From assembly GCF_002277955.1 (NCBI RefSeq), contig NZ_CP018477.1, positions 1,612,001 through 1,676,000 of the forward strand: a stretch of 64,000 nucleotides of DNA. The letters are read 5' to 3'. The translations under genes and the position numbers were made by a program. The DNA is from Thermogutta terrifontis (GTDB lineage Bacteria > Planctomycetota > Planctomycetia > Pirellulales > Thermoguttaceae). Positions 53,385 through 63,181 of this stretch are shown here, in pieces; position 1 is the first letter of the stretch, and each line of letters begins with the position of its first letter. Under the pieces are notes generated by a model. The model saw only the letters and a program-made list of their open reading frames with translations. It made no database searches and was not told the DNA's origin.

Positions 53385-53690
53385 ACCCACTTTCTTTCCA
53401 ACCGATTTTTCCGACCGGTTCCCAGTGTGCGATCTCAGCGAAATATCATCACTGGCCAATGGAGAACCGGCCGGGCTTGAACTTGAGCAAGTATCTCTCC
53501 GCTTGGGGGCTCCGCGAAAAGAATTCCCGTTTTGAATCCTGGCCGCTTATCTTCCGGGAAAAATGCCCCCGCGGCGAGCGGGAATCTCTTGCGCCAGCTC
53601 CTGCTATCAAGCGGACGGCATTATATTGTGTGATGTCGCGTTGAGGTTGATTCAAAATTGGTCTTCCACTCGAGAGACGGGGACAAAATC
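53385..53690. other. Intergenic, no clear gene
   Basis: This 306-base gap precedes the large secreted gene. It contains GC-rich stretches but no convincing hairpin and no gene. Confidence 0.4.
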
Positions 53691-56690
53691 GTGCGAACCA
53701 TAGCCATCCTGCTGGTGACAGCCACCTTGCTTGCGACGAGCTTTGTTCCAATCCTGAAACCAGCTTGCGGACAATCCATTCATAGGGAGGGCGATGTCTG
53801 GCGAATAGCGTCCGAGCATTACACGCTTCAGATCAGCGCTCGGGATGGAAGTCTTTTGGAAATTCGTCAGGGCGACAACACGTCTGTTATTGCGCGGAGC
53901 GGTGAAGATGGGCTGTGGCGGATTCGCTGGCGGGACAATACGGAGCTGACCGCCCGACAAACGACTGTACAGTCAGAGTTGGTGGGAAAGTCTCAGCTCC
54001 GGCTCGTCTTTTCCCATCCGGAGGTCAAAGTAAACGTTGTAGTGGCAGCAAATGCGGATGCCGTCGATTTGCACGCCACGATCAGCCCGGAGAAGAAAGA
54101 GGTCCTGGACTTTGCCCTGCCGGCACGTTTGCGGTTTGAGCCTCAAGCGGTGAGCCGCCTTATTTTCCCGATGGGCGGCAACACGGCGGTGGGGATTGCC
54201 TTTCTCCGCGGGTTCTTTGAAGCCCAACCACCGGACCGTCCGGCGGGATGGGAGCGGCAGAGTGTCGGGGCAAGGGCGTTCGTGCGTTTGTTTGGGGCAC
54301 CGCTGGAAATTCGTCCCATGGATGAACCGGCCGTGGCTTTGCGTGCGACAGACGCGGGCAAGAAGTGGTTGAGTCCAGAGGCCTTGCGGTTGGTGACGCA
54401 ACGGCAGGTCATCGTCAATCGACCCCCGCGGCCTGTTGCCGGCATGGAAGTCCTTGTGGAGTCTGTCGACGGGCGACCGTTTTACGTGGGGAAAAAGGTG
54501 GGGCAGGGCACCCTCTGGCTGATGGGAGGGCAGATCGGTCGCGGCGATCTCGCGGCACTCCAGGTGGCACTCGTGAAAAGCACGCTCGACCGGCTGGCAC
54601 TTCAGGGAAAGCCGATCGGCCTGATCAACCTGCCCAACGAAACGGCTCAGGGAGGATGGACCGCCACATCTGTGAACCAGTGGCGGGATGCTTTGTCCAC
54701 GCTGGGGACCGTTGTGGAGCTGCGAAATGGACGCGAGTTACAAACTGCGCTGACCGACGGATCGGTGGCCGCCGTCGTTAACCCTTATGCCGAACGATTT
54801 CCTGTCGACCGGAAGGAAGACTTTGATCAGGCCATCGGCGTTCTCGAACGCTATCTCGAACGGGGTGGTCACTGGTTTGAAGTGGGCGGTTATCCTTTTC
54901 ACTATGCCTTGACGCCAAGTCTTTATTACCGCCGCGTGTTCTGGAATTATCCGCCTGCATTTGCCGACTTTCTCCATCTGGATACAACGGCTGGTTCGGT
55001 CTCCGTGTACCGGATTCAGCCGCGGAACTGGCAACCGTGGGAGGGACGGACCCGCAAAACGGCTCTCTTTGTTCCCGGTGGAGTGAGCTGTGGTGCCGAT
55101 GAACACGGCGGGTATCTCGAACGCCAATTCGGGACTTTTGTAACAGCCCGGGAATGCTGGGAAGCACCGATAGTTCGTCTTCAGGTCGGCAGCGCACCCG
55201 AGGTGGCCCTTCGCCAGTATGCCGCACTCAATGGGCTTCAGCGTCGGCTGGAGGAGAAACTTCCGGCCGATGTGTTCGCGAAGTTCAAAAGCGCTGTTCT
55301 GGTTCGGCTGACGGCGAGCGGCCAGCGGCAGGTGGAGCAGCACAGGGCCGCCCTGCCGTATTTGCCGGTACCCAGCATCGTCCATTGCACGGAGCATTTG
55401 CCGTTGGGGTTCGACCGTTCGTATCCCATCCACTTCCCGCCGCCGGAATGGTACGGCACGGCCGAAGAGTTGGCCAAATTCATGCGTGAAGCACGCGAGC
55501 TTGGACATCTGGTCATGCCCTACACCAATCCCACGTGGTTTCCCGATCAATCGCCAATCTGGAAGAGGGAGCAGGACGCCAAATCCGCCCTGGCACTGGA
55601 CCTTCAGGGGCAACCGTACCGTGAAAGCTACGGCGGCGGCCATGCGACGGGATACGGAATTTGCCTCTGGCATCCCCTTGTTCAGCAGTACAATCGAGAA
55701 ACGGTCCGCCTGTTCACGCAACAACTTCCGGTGGATATCCTCTTCCAAGATCAATGCGCTGCCCGGAGTTGGCGATATGACACCAATCCGGCGTCACCAT
55801 CACCGATTGCGTACACGGAGGGGATCCTTTCCATGGTTGCGGAAGATTCCCGGCGTGTGCCGCTTTCCACGGAAGGGGGATGGGATTGGGTGGCGGAGTA
55901 TCAGGTACAGCTCTGCGGAATGAGCTTTGGTATCGTTCCCACCGAGCCTCGCCCGGCCTGGGACCGCCTTCTCCGCGAGGTGTATCCGCCGAACCTCTGG
56001 CGGGTGTATCCGGTGGCGGAGATCCTTGTTCATGAGAAAGTCTCCATGGTCATGCACGATTTGGGGGCCAGCGTCAATGACTTCGAGGACCTGGCCTGGG
56101 TATTGGGACTGGGATTCGCGCTGCAATACCGGGTGAACGCTGTCACTCTCACCAAAGACCAAGCCGCCCAGGAATGGCTTAAGTGGCTGGCGGTTCTTCA
56201 GAAAACGGTCGTTGCACAGTATCTCGGCGAACCGATGAATAGTTTCACCCACGAAAGGCATGATGCCGAAAGCGGAGATCGCGACGGGGGGATCATTCGG
56301 GCACAGTATGGTGCACTACACATCTTGGCGAATCTCAACACGCGACCGCATTCCGAAGGCTCTTTGGTGCTGGCGCCGTTTGGATTTCTGGCCACTGCAC
56401 CAAATGCGATGGCGGGCTCGCTGCAACAGGTGGGTGGGCGTGATTTTGGAGAAGATCCCGTCTGCTTTGCCCTCGCGTCAAACGGGAAGGAAAGGGAACT
56501 GTGGATATACTGCCGGCCCGGATTGGTAGTGGCGGTCCCCGCTGGACAATTCGGTGGGAAGCCTGTCCAACTCCAATGGGATGATGGAACGATGAGTGAG
56601 GCGGAACTGCGCGACGGCTCACTCCATTTCCGTGCGCCAGGTGATCCCGGGCCAACCGTTCGGAAGGTCTGGCATGCAACTCTCAGATGA
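53691..56690 (+). CDS. Large secreted glycosidase-like protein (DUF6259-type barrel)
   Basis: 999 residues from a GTG start. The leader VRTIAILLVTATLLATSF is a signal peptide. The first 500 residues are beta-rich; the rest contains a TIM-barrel-like section with YPIHFPPPEWYGTAEELAKFM, VMPYTNPTWF, DILFQDQCAARSWRYD and PLSTEGGWDWVAEYQ. These fit the DUF6259/GH36-31-like glycosidase group as far as I can judge, with carboxylates in FQDQC and STEGGWDW as candidate catalytic residues. The substrate is unknown. GTG 53691 is chosen because the upstream codons are TTG-started and not leader-like. It converges on another glycosidase gene. Confidence 0.78.
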   Translation: MRTIAILLVTATLLATSFVPILKPACGQSIHREGDVWRIASEHYTLQISARDGSLLEIRQGDNTSVIARSGEDGLWRIRWRDNTELTARQTTVQSELVGKSQLRLVFSHPEVKVNVVVAANADAVDLHATISPEKKEVLDFALPARLRFEPQAVSRLIFPMGGNTAVGIAFLRGFFEAQPPDRPAGWERQSVGARAFVRLFGAPLEIRPMDEPAVALRATDAGKKWLSPEALRLVTQRQVIVNRPPRPVAGMEVLVESVDGRPFYVGKKVGQGTLWLMGGQIGRGDLAALQVALVKSTLDRLALQGKPIGLINLPNETAQGGWTATSVNQWRDALSTLGTVVELRNGRELQTALTDGSVAAVVNPYAERFPVDRKEDFDQAIGVLERYLERGGHWFEVGGYPFHYALTPSLYYRRVFWNYPPAFADFLHLDTTAGSVSVYRIQPRNWQPWEGRTRKTALFVPGGVSCGADEHGGYLERQFGTFVTARECWEAPIVRLQVGSAPEVALRQYAALNGLQRRLEEKLPADVFAKFKSAVLVRLTASGQRQVEQHRAALPYLPVPSIVHCTEHLPLGFDRSYPIHFPPPEWYGTAEELAKFMREARELGHLVMPYTNPTWFPDQSPIWKREQDAKSALALDLQGQPYRESYGGGHATGYGICLWHPLVQQYNRETVRLFTQQLPVDILFQDQCAARSWRYDTNPASPSPIAYTEGILSMVAEDSRRVPLSTEGGWDWVAEYQVQLCGMSFGIVPTEPRPAWDRLLREVYPPNLWRVYPVAEILVHEKVSMVMHDLGASVNDFEDLAWVLGLGFALQYRVNAVTLTKDQAAQEWLKWLAVLQKTVVAQYLGEPMNSFTHERHDAESGDRDGGIIRAQYGALHILANLNTRPHSEGSLVLAPFGFLATAPNAMAGSLQQVGGRDFGEDPVCFALASNGKERELWIYCRPGLVVAVPAGQFGGKPVQLQWDDGTMSEAELRDGSLHFRAPGDPGPTVRKVWHATLR

Positions 56691-56815
56691 GACAGCGGGC
56701 TGAACGGGCACTGGTCAAAGCCGACGCATTCGCCGGGACGGCTTCGGAATGAGGCAGGCTCTCTTGAGGGGGTAGAGGGCTGCCGTGACGCGGCGAAAAC
56801 GGTCCATTTGGTCGA

Positions 56816-58870
56816 TCACGGAGACCGGCCGCCCAAAGGCGCCGAAGGCGCAAGAGAAGCTTCCCAGAGGACGATGCCCCAGGGAGGCAACGACACACGC
56901 CAGGGGGCGTCGGGAAGAAGTGTGAGAGGTTCGGGAGTCACCCGTTGGGCATAGCGAATTCGAAGAGTAATCAGCCCGCTCATCTCGCGAGGGAGTTCCC
57001 AAACCTCGCGCGGTTGGAGAACAATTTCGCGTGGCTCTGGTGCAGGGTTCCGCAAAATAAGGGTGCCCTTGCCGTCTCCCCATGCTGCGTACCCGTAAAT
57101 TTCGCCTTCCATGGGATTGCCACCGACCCAGTGCACATCAGCCAGGGTGGATTGGTTGGCTCGGGCCCAACGAATGCATTCGGCCAGATGATCCCAGGAG
57201 TTCGGCGTGAGAAGCTCAGGCGTGACATAAAGTTCCGCCAATTGGGTACCGCTGGCAAACCCCATCCACATTTCGTCTCGAAGGTCCGCCTCGTCTGGGG
57301 CGCTGAGGCCATCGACTCCCAACCGCGCGACCAGTCCTCGGCGTGCGAAGCATACCGGAATGGTCATCAAGGAATTCAGCGGATAAAGAGGTGCCCGATC
57401 AACGATCATCCGCTTGACCGTGCCATCCCGATAGGTCATCCACCGCTGCCGGGGCGTTCCCCAACCTGCGATCCCGCAATCATCGCCATTTCTCCATACA
57501 GAATCCCCAAACCATAACCAGTAAGGCGAGGGCCAGGTGCCGGTGGTGATGCTGAGATAAATGTCGGGTTTGATTCCGCGGAGGTCTTCACACAATCGCA
57601 ACAGAGCTTCGACATCCGCGGCAAATTTTTCTCCGGCGCCACTGGCATTGTTTCCGGCGATGCCGTCGAACTTGAAATAGTTGACGTCGTACCGTTCGAT
57701 CATTTCACGGCAGATTTCCCTGAATCTGGCAAAATATTTTTCGCCAGCGAGAGAAAAACCGTAATCAGCTACCTCATAACCCTGTTCTCGCCCGTAGGCC
57801 AGGCGTTTCTTCTTGGCCTCTCCATAACCACCGAAGGGCGAGAGCCACGTCCCGACCGCCGACTGATACTCCCTCGCTTTAGCCGTCAAAGGGGCAAATC
57901 CATTGGGAAAACCCTCATGAAATGCCCATAGCGTTCGAGGATCGTCCCAACCGTCATCGAATACGAAGGAGTCCATTCGCACACCGCGACGCCGGGTAAG
58001 CTCTTCCCCAAAACGCTCGATCACGTTGAGGCACTCGGGCTCGGTCATCTGTTTGCCGCCATCGGCAATGTCCCACCAGGAGTTGTAATTGACAAACAGC
58101 CCATAAGGCCGAGCCCGACGCCGTTCCACATACCGCTGAAAATCCCGTCGCAACTGCCCGGGCGCAGTCTTTCCGAGCGCGAATGTGTACACGAAATGAT
58201 CTCGGCCGGGAACCTTCCTCGCATCCACCGCCGCGAGTACCGTTTCTTCCGTGACTTCGTTGCTGGCCATCGGATGTTCGCAACCAAGGAACCATTCTCC
58301 GCAGACAATGGGCGAGCCACTGACGGCACCGGCTGGCCGCGCCGCCGCCAATTCCTCCCGAAAGAAAATCACCCGTGTTGGCCGATCCATGTGCAAAGCA
58401 GGCCAGCGAACCCCCATGACCAAATAGTGTGCGCCCTCACGCAATTCCGCCCACCACGTCACAGTGGCCCCTGAGGGCTGCACAGCGAACTCCTGCTCCA
58501 CGCGCCATCCTGGAAAGCGGTCCTCGATGCGAACAGCGCCGGATTCCGCAGGGATTGTTGTCTCCCGCGGAGCACCGCGTTTGGACAGTGCCAAAGGCTG
58601 CCAGGTCGAACCGTCATGGCTTTCGACCGACAAGAGGGGAATATTTTTCGCCGGTAACACGCTCCCGTCCTTGAGGCTCGTCACCTGTACGAGAAGGGGA
58701 AATGGGCCTTCCAGGTTGAGCGTGGCCGAGAGGGCGCCGTTTTCCAGCTCCCATCGGCCGTCTTTCCGGTGAATGGTCACCTCTTCACTCGCGGTTTTTG
58801 CCCCTTCCACCGCAAATGAAACGCCTGCTGTCCAGGCGAGCACGGCAAAAACGCAACTGTAGGGACGCAT
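56816..58870 (-). CDS. Secreted alpha-galactosidase-like glycoside hydrolase (clan D)
   Basis: 684 residues. The signal peptide ends near SFAVEGA. An N-terminal beta domain (about 35-255) precedes a TIM barrel with YGLFVNYNSWWDIADGG, SFVFDDGWDD (about 305-312), YFKFDGIAGN (about 397-406, nucleophile Asp) and SITTGTWPSPYWLWFGDS (about 435-455). These are features of GH27/GH36-type retaining enzymes. The C-terminal beta domain (about 600-684) ends Pro/Gly-rich. It converges on the gene at 53691 with a 125-base gap. Substrate and secretion target are inferred only from the family. Confidence 0.85.
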   Translation of the reverse strand: MRPYSCVFAVLAWTAGVSFAVEGAKTASEEVTIHRKDGRWELENGALSATLNLEGPFPLLVQVTSLKDGSVLPAKNIPLLSVESHDGSTWQPLALSKRGAPRETTIPAESGAVRIEDRFPGWRVEQEFAVQPSGATVTWWAELREGAHYLVMGVRWPALHMDRPTRVIFFREELAAARPAGAVSGSPIVCGEWFLGCEHPMASNEVTEETVLAAVDARKVPGRDHFVYTFALGKTAPGQLRRDFQRYVERRRARPYGLFVNYNSWWDIADGGKQMTEPECLNVIERFGEELTRRRGVRMDSFVFDDGWDDPRTLWAFHEGFPNGFAPLTAKAREYQSAVGTWLSPFGGYGEAKKKRLAYGREQGYEVADYGFSLAGEKYFARFREICREMIERYDVNYFKFDGIAGNNASGAGEKFAADVEALLRLCEDLRGIKPDIYLSITTGTWPSPYWLWFGDSVWRNGDDCGIAGWGTPRQRWMTYRDGTVKRMIVDRAPLYPLNSLMTIPVCFARRGLVARLGVDGLSAPDEADLRDEMWMGFASGTQLAELYVTPELLTPNSWDHLAECIRWARANQSTLADVHWVGGNPMEGEIYGYAAWGDGKGTLILRNPAPEPREIVLQPREVWELPREMSGLITLRIRYAQRVTPEPLTLLPDAPWRVSLPPWGIVLWEASLAPSAPLGGRSP

Positions 58871-58971
58871 GGCGACACCCCCTCGAATTCAGCAGGGTAA
58901 AGATTGCGCACACGGCCAGTCCGCCGTCACTCATCGGCGTGTTCAGGCCTTTCGACTACTCGTCGAGGGAA

Positions 58972-59814
58972 TTATCGCACGGGGGCAATAGTCCCTTCCA
59001 TAGGGCTACTGGCGGTGGCGTAAAGCTTTTTAGGAATCCGTCCGGCCAAATACGCGAGTCGGCCCGCCTCCGCGGCGTGTCTCATGGCCACCGCCATGCG
59101 TAACGGATCCCGAGCGTGGGCAATGCCTGTGTTGAGGAGAACTCCGTCGACGCCAAGTTCGAACGCCACCGTCACATCGCTCGCCGTTCCCACCCCAGCG
59201 TCGACAATGACGGGATAGTCCGGATCGTTTTCCTTCAGGTACTCGAGACAGATTCGGATATTGTTTGGGTTGAGGATACCCTGTCCGGAGCCGATCGGGC
59301 TGCCGGCGGGCATCACGCTGGTGGCCCCGGCATCCTTTAAACGCTTCGCCACAATCGGGTCATCCGTGGTGTAAACCAGAACCTGAAAGCCCTCTTTGAC
59401 CAGAATTTCCGTGGCCTGAACGGTGGCAATGGGATCCGGAAGCAGCGTCTTCTTGTCACCCAAAACCTCCAGCTTCACCCAGTCTGCCCCGGGATTACCA
59501 AGCTGCGAAAGGATTTCCCGTCCCAGTCGGGCTACACGGACGGCATCCTCGGCCGTGAAACACCCCGCCGTGTTGGGAAGAATCGTGTATCGCTTGGTGT
59601 CAATAAAATCCAGAATATTTCGCCCCTGCTGATCGAAAAGGCGCTCGCGACGAACTGCCACCGTTATGCATTGGGTGCCCGATAGCTCGAGCGCCTGCTG
59701 CATGACCTCGAAAGAACTGTACTTCCCTGTTCCCACGATGAGTCGGCTGGTGAAGACGTGGGAACCGATACGCAGAGGGGTGTCGAGCGGAGTATCAATC
59801 TGTGCGGAAACCAT
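58972..59814 (-). CDS. thiG: Thiazole synthase
   Basis: 280 residues. ThiG forms the thiazole phosphate of thiamine from 1-deoxyxylulose-5-phosphate, dehydroglycine and ThiS thiocarboxylate. [39 protein letters not shown], the Schiff-base Lys in [10 protein letters not shown], and [11 protein letters not shown]-like [14 protein letters not shown] are all present. ATG 59814 is chosen; the frame also opens with TTG at 59829, which would overlap the thiS stop. It follows thiS directly. No thiH, thiE or thiF is in the window. Confidence 0.95.
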   Translation of the reverse strand: MVSAQIDTPLDTPLRIGSHVFTSRLIVGTGKYSSFEVMQQALELSGTQCITVAVRRERLFDQQGRNILDFIDTKRYTILPNTAGCFTAEDAVRVARLGREILSQLGNPGADWVKLEVLGDKKTLLPDPIATVQATEILVKEGFQVLVYTTDDPIVAKRLKDAGATSVMPAGSPIGSGQGILNPNNIRICLEYLKENDPDYPVIVDAGVGTASDVTVAFELGVDGVLLNTGIAHARDPLRMAVAMRHAAEAGRLAYLAGRIPKKLYATASSPMEGTIAPVR

Positions 59815-59825
59815 GATGATGACGA

Positions 59826-60053
59826 TCAACCTCCACCTACGAGGGTTACAATTTCCAGGCGGTCACCCTCTGAAAGGGTGGTTTGCTCATGACGTGCGCG
59901 GGGAACAACTTGCAGGTTGCGTTCCACCGCCACTGGCTTTTCGGCGAGGCCCCATTGACGGAGAAGTTCCCCAATTGTGGTCCCGGCAGGAACTGTGTGC
60001 CACTCCCCGTTGATCAAAACGCGGATTTGAGAAGTGTTCTGGGGAGAACTCAT
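59826..60053 (-). CDS. thiS: Sulfur carrier protein ThiS
   Basis: 75 residues, usual length. The ubiquitin-like fold ends in the required Gly-Gly (VGGG), which is adenylated and thiocarboxylated. [19 protein letters not shown] fits the family. It donates sulfur to the ThiG reaction encoded next. A hairpin CCAAAAC...GTTTTGG lies about 65 bases before the start (60118-60136), but I do not see the THI-box sequences of a TPP riboswitch. Confidence 0.95.
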   Translation of the reverse strand: MSSPQNTSQIRVLINGEWHTVPAGTTIGELLRQWGLAEKPVAVERNLQVVPRARHEQTTLSEGDRLEIVTLVGGG

Positions 60054-60307
60054 AGGATTACGTGGGTAATCTCAAAGGGAGAATCAAAAACTTTCCGATA
60101 GGGCCCCAAAAGAACCGCCAAAACGCTCAGTTTTGGCCGTGTAAGGTTAATCTTTTTCGGTCAATTCCGGCCCCGCGCGGCGATTAACCCTCTCCGGAGC
60201 CCATCGCCTTTGCCCGCGGGCGGTATCACGTTCAGTATATCGGGGAGAAGGGACAACGACCATTCGCAGCCCACGCGGTCGTCGCCCTTGCGGCTGGATG
60301 GGCAGTT

Positions 60308-60910
60308 TCACTCGGTTCTCAGCACGACCGAGCTGAACTGTTCCGCCGCCCATAATTGTAGAGGTGTGGCGAACGGCTGATTGGCAGAATGCCGTTCCGG
60401 GGACCAGGGCACCATGTACACAAGTACAATTCCCGTGTTGGTCTCAGCGACGTAGAGCATCGTCTGGCCTGGCCGAACCCCCACGCTTGGTCCCCGCCGG
60501 ATATCAGCGACGCCGGTGACCATCAAATAGTTGGGCGACTGGGGGATTTGGATTTCCGGGCGAGGCGGTGCACCGGTTCGCCGCAACTGGGCGTTGGCCT
60601 GGGCGATCTCAGCATTTTTTGCCTGGATGACCGTTGTCAGGTCTGCGAAAACGTTGGCCTCGTACACCGTCTGAAAATTCCGCGTCTGATTGGAAAGGAC
60701 CGCCCCCTTCAACTGACCAGTGAGAAAATCAAGGAAGAAAAAGGCTTCCACACCGGCATCCACGGGACCGGTGCAGATCGCAAAATTTTGCCCCCGATCG
60801 GTGGCCACCGCATGGGCCGGCGTCTGGGGCCAGAATCGTGCGGCCACTATTCCCACCACCACTCCCACTCCGAACACCAGCGTCCAGGTTCGAACATGTT
60901 CCAGGACCAT
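60308..60910 (-). CDS. Hypothetical membrane-anchored protein
   Basis: 200 residues. One N-terminal membrane helix (about 7-27, TWTLVFGVGVVVGIVAARFWP), then an extracytoplasmic domain with QNFAICTGPVDAGVEAFFFLDFLTGQLKGAVL and YVAETNTGIVLVYMVPWSPERH. A helical segment (ADLTTVIQAKNAEIAQANAQLR) separates the two. No family is recognised. ATG 60910 has GGGAG eight bases upstream; ATG 60931 (AGGGG site) and ATG 60991 are alternatives. It is monocistronic as far as seen. Confidence 0.72.
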   Translation of the reverse strand: MVLEHVRTWTLVFGVGVVVGIVAARFWPQTPAHAVATDRGQNFAICTGPVDAGVEAFFFLDFLTGQLKGAVLSNQTRNFQTVYEANVFADLTTVIQAKNAEIAQANAQLRRTGAPPRPEIQIPQSPNYLMVTGVADIRRGPSVGVRPGQTMLYVAETNTGIVLVYMVPWSPERHSANQPFATPLQLWAAEQFSSVVLRTE

Positions 60911-61180
60911 CGTGCGTTCTCCCGGCGACATCGCAGCCACCCCTAAAAACGAGCTCCTTGCAAGGCCTTTTCCAACAGGCGCCATCGCCATGTCGATCCC
61001 GTCATCCTAGCAAATTAAAGGGCTCGATACCAGCCAAAATCTGCGGCCGGAGACGGGAAATTGCCCTGTCCTTCCCGCAAAGTTTTTCCGGAACGTTCAG
61101 TTTTTCTATCCTTCTCAGAGACTACCGGTAGGAGCGAACGGACTGTTCGTGAATGGAGCGACGACCGCATGATTACCGGA

Positions 61181-62221
61181 TCACTGGCCCACCAATCTTT
61201 GGACCAACCAGTTTTCGTAAAGTTCCATGTTTTTCCAGCGAACTGCTGCCCTGACAGGTCGCCCTGACGCATCAATGCGGGTAAACCCGTCGTCGGTGAC
61301 CACCAGGGAGAGAGTTTCCATCTCCACGAGCTGCTCTTCCACGGCGAGATAGACTGCGACCGTGTCGTACAGGGTACTGCTGCGGTCCGGTGGAGGCAGT
61401 TTCTTTTTCTCGCCCTCTTCACGCCAGATTTGATAGTTTTCCATCAACGCCTGTACCGATTTATCCGTGCACTCATAAACGCGGCGGAATTTTTCGCCAG
61501 TAAGATGTACCAGCCCACAGGTGTCGAGGGGAGTAATAGTGACTTCCCAGTCTGCCGCGAATACAGCCTGGAGGGCTTTGGGGTCCACTCTGACGTTGTA
61601 TTCAGCCGAAATTTCAGTGCTGCCTCCGTAACCCTTGTAGATACTTCCGTGCATTCCCACAAAACGGGCATTTTGAGTAATTCCTGGATCGCGCTTGAGA
61701 GCTTCCGCGATGTTCTGGACAGGCCCGATGCAGATTAGCGTTACAGGAAACTCGCTTTTCCTGATTGTCTCGATGATGGCCGCCACACCATCTTCGTAAA
61801 CGGTGCCGGGATATTTTTTGAGGTCGTAGTCCGCGACCCACCGTGATTGCCTCCCGGGCCGTTCATCCAATCCCACGCCAAGACCAACAGGTATGTCGGT
61901 GCGTCCCGCCACCTCGAGCAACTTTGCGATAAGTTTTCCGCGGTAGATCGCGTTTCTATTGTCACCCACGACCAGGCGGACATCCAATTCCGGGCATTTC
62001 AAAAGAAGTGTTAAAGCCCAGGTGTCGTCAATGTCGTCCCCGATGTCGGTATCAAGAATGACGGGGATTTTCCTGCCGGAGCGGATGGCGGAAAACGCCG
62101 CCTCTGCACCAAACCGCGGCTTGTTTTCAGCTCGGCCCAGGCAATTCCAGGCCAGGCTTCCGGCAAATCCGCCCATAAGCAATCCCGAAACAAAATCCCG
62201 GCGTTTCCAGTTCCGCGGCAT
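61181..62221 (-). CDS. Inosine/uridine-preferring nucleoside hydrolase, TAT leader
   Basis: 346 residues. The leader NWKRRDFVSGLLMGG is of the twin-arginine type. The signature DTDIGDDIDDTWAL (57-70) binds the Ca2+ and ribose of nucleoside hydrolases, and LVVGDNRNAIYRGKLIAKLLEVAGRTDIPV follows the family pattern. It probably cleaves N-glycosidic bonds of nucleosides outside the cytoplasm; specificity is unknown. AGGAG lies nine bases before the ATG. Confidence 0.9.
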   Translation of the reverse strand: MPRNWKRRDFVSGLLMGGFAGSLAWNCLGRAENKPRFGAEAAFSAIRSGRKIPVILDTDIGDDIDDTWALTLLLKCPELDVRLVVGDNRNAIYRGKLIAKLLEVAGRTDIPVGLGVGLDERPGRQSRWVADYDLKKYPGTVYEDGVAAIIETIRKSEFPVTLICIGPVQNIAEALKRDPGITQNARFVGMHGSIYKGYGGSTEISAEYNVRVDPKALQAVFAADWEVTITPLDTCGLVHLTGEKFRRVYECTDKSVQALMENYQIWREEGEKKKLPPPDRSSTLYDTVAVYLAVEEQLVEMETLSLVVTDDGFTRIDASGRPVRAAVRWKNMELYENWLVQRLVGQ

Positions 62222-63181
62222 GAGTGGGTCTCCTCACCGAAGCATGTTTTCACTGCTTGGCCGTTTCGGCCTGACGGCCGATAGATCGCCTGGTCGAGAC
62301 GCATCGACGCCCCATTATCGTAACTTGGTCCCCGCCCGGCAAGCCGCGTGCGGTGGGTAAGCTGAGGACGGCAGCCGGGTTGCCCGCATGGAGAAGTTCA
62401 CCCACCCCTGGGGACTGACAGCGCGACGGATAAAATGGGACGCGACTTTCCAGTTTATCGGCGAACTGGCCCGTGCGGGGAAAGAATCATCCTCGGGTTC
62501 TCGCGAGCGGTATGTACTTTCTGATAGCAGAGGCCGACGCCTCGGGGGCTCTTCTGATGTGGGCTGGTGTGGGCTGATTTCGACGCCAGCCCCGCCACTA
62601 AACAAAAAATGGCCTTTTTGCACGCTTCGGGGCATCACATTCAGGATTAGCAGGCGGGCGGCCCCACCTAGCAAAACGCCGAGAAGAGACGCATCAGTCA
62701 CGTGGTGAATTACCTCGCCCCGAGAGATATGCGGGCCGTTTTCCTACACATATAATCCCAGCGCGGACAACGAGGCGCGACTTGGGGCGGGCTCGTAGGC
62801 CAAATCGACCGGAAGTGATCTGTGTTTCTGGGGAAATAGGGGACGTTGAGCAAGATCCGGCCAACCCGGAAAACCGATCGAATCGGTCGGGCGTAGAAAA
62901 ATGGGACAGTCTCCCCGAAGTTTAGAGGCATGGGGCGGCGTGGACGGCGATGAAAACCGCGGACGGTCCGCGAACCTGCAAATTTGAGGGATCCCCCGGC
63001 CAGTAGGTAGCAGATTAGAAAAAACCGAATTAAAATGGCAGAAAGGTTAGGAGCGGGATAGACTTTCCGAAAGGGATTTCCTCGCCTCGCCAAATAGTCC
63101 TACCCTGTTGTAAATCATCATCGGGCGTCATCGAGGTCTGGACCGGCGAGTGGTCGGTCGCATACGGGAAGGAGGTTAGCC
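62222..63181. other. Long gap, no supported gene
   Basis: This 960-base stretch is the longest gap in the window. Frames of about 100-128 codons exist on both strands near 62315-62708, overlapping each other and lacking ribosome-binding sites, so neither is supported. A short hairpin CGCGGA/TCCGCG near 62960 and a strong AAGGAGG at 63169-63175 (for the next gene) are seen. Nothing else is recognised. Confidence 0.4.
63169..63175 (+). promoter_or_regulatory. Ribosome-binding site deciding a CTG start
   Basis: AAGGAGG lies six bases before CTG at 63182. No ATG, GTG or TTG occurs in this frame between the upstream stop and this site, so the site supports initiation at CTG. Confidence 0.6.

Noticed and set aside
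60054-60307. TPP riboswitch upstream of thiS
   Set aside because: The THI-box sequence (CUGAGA and the later conserved segment) is not seen; only a simple CCAAAAC/GTTTTGG hairpin is present.
62315-62708. Overlapping frames of 106-128 codons on both strands
   Set aside because: They are mutually overlapping, without start sites or recognisable features.
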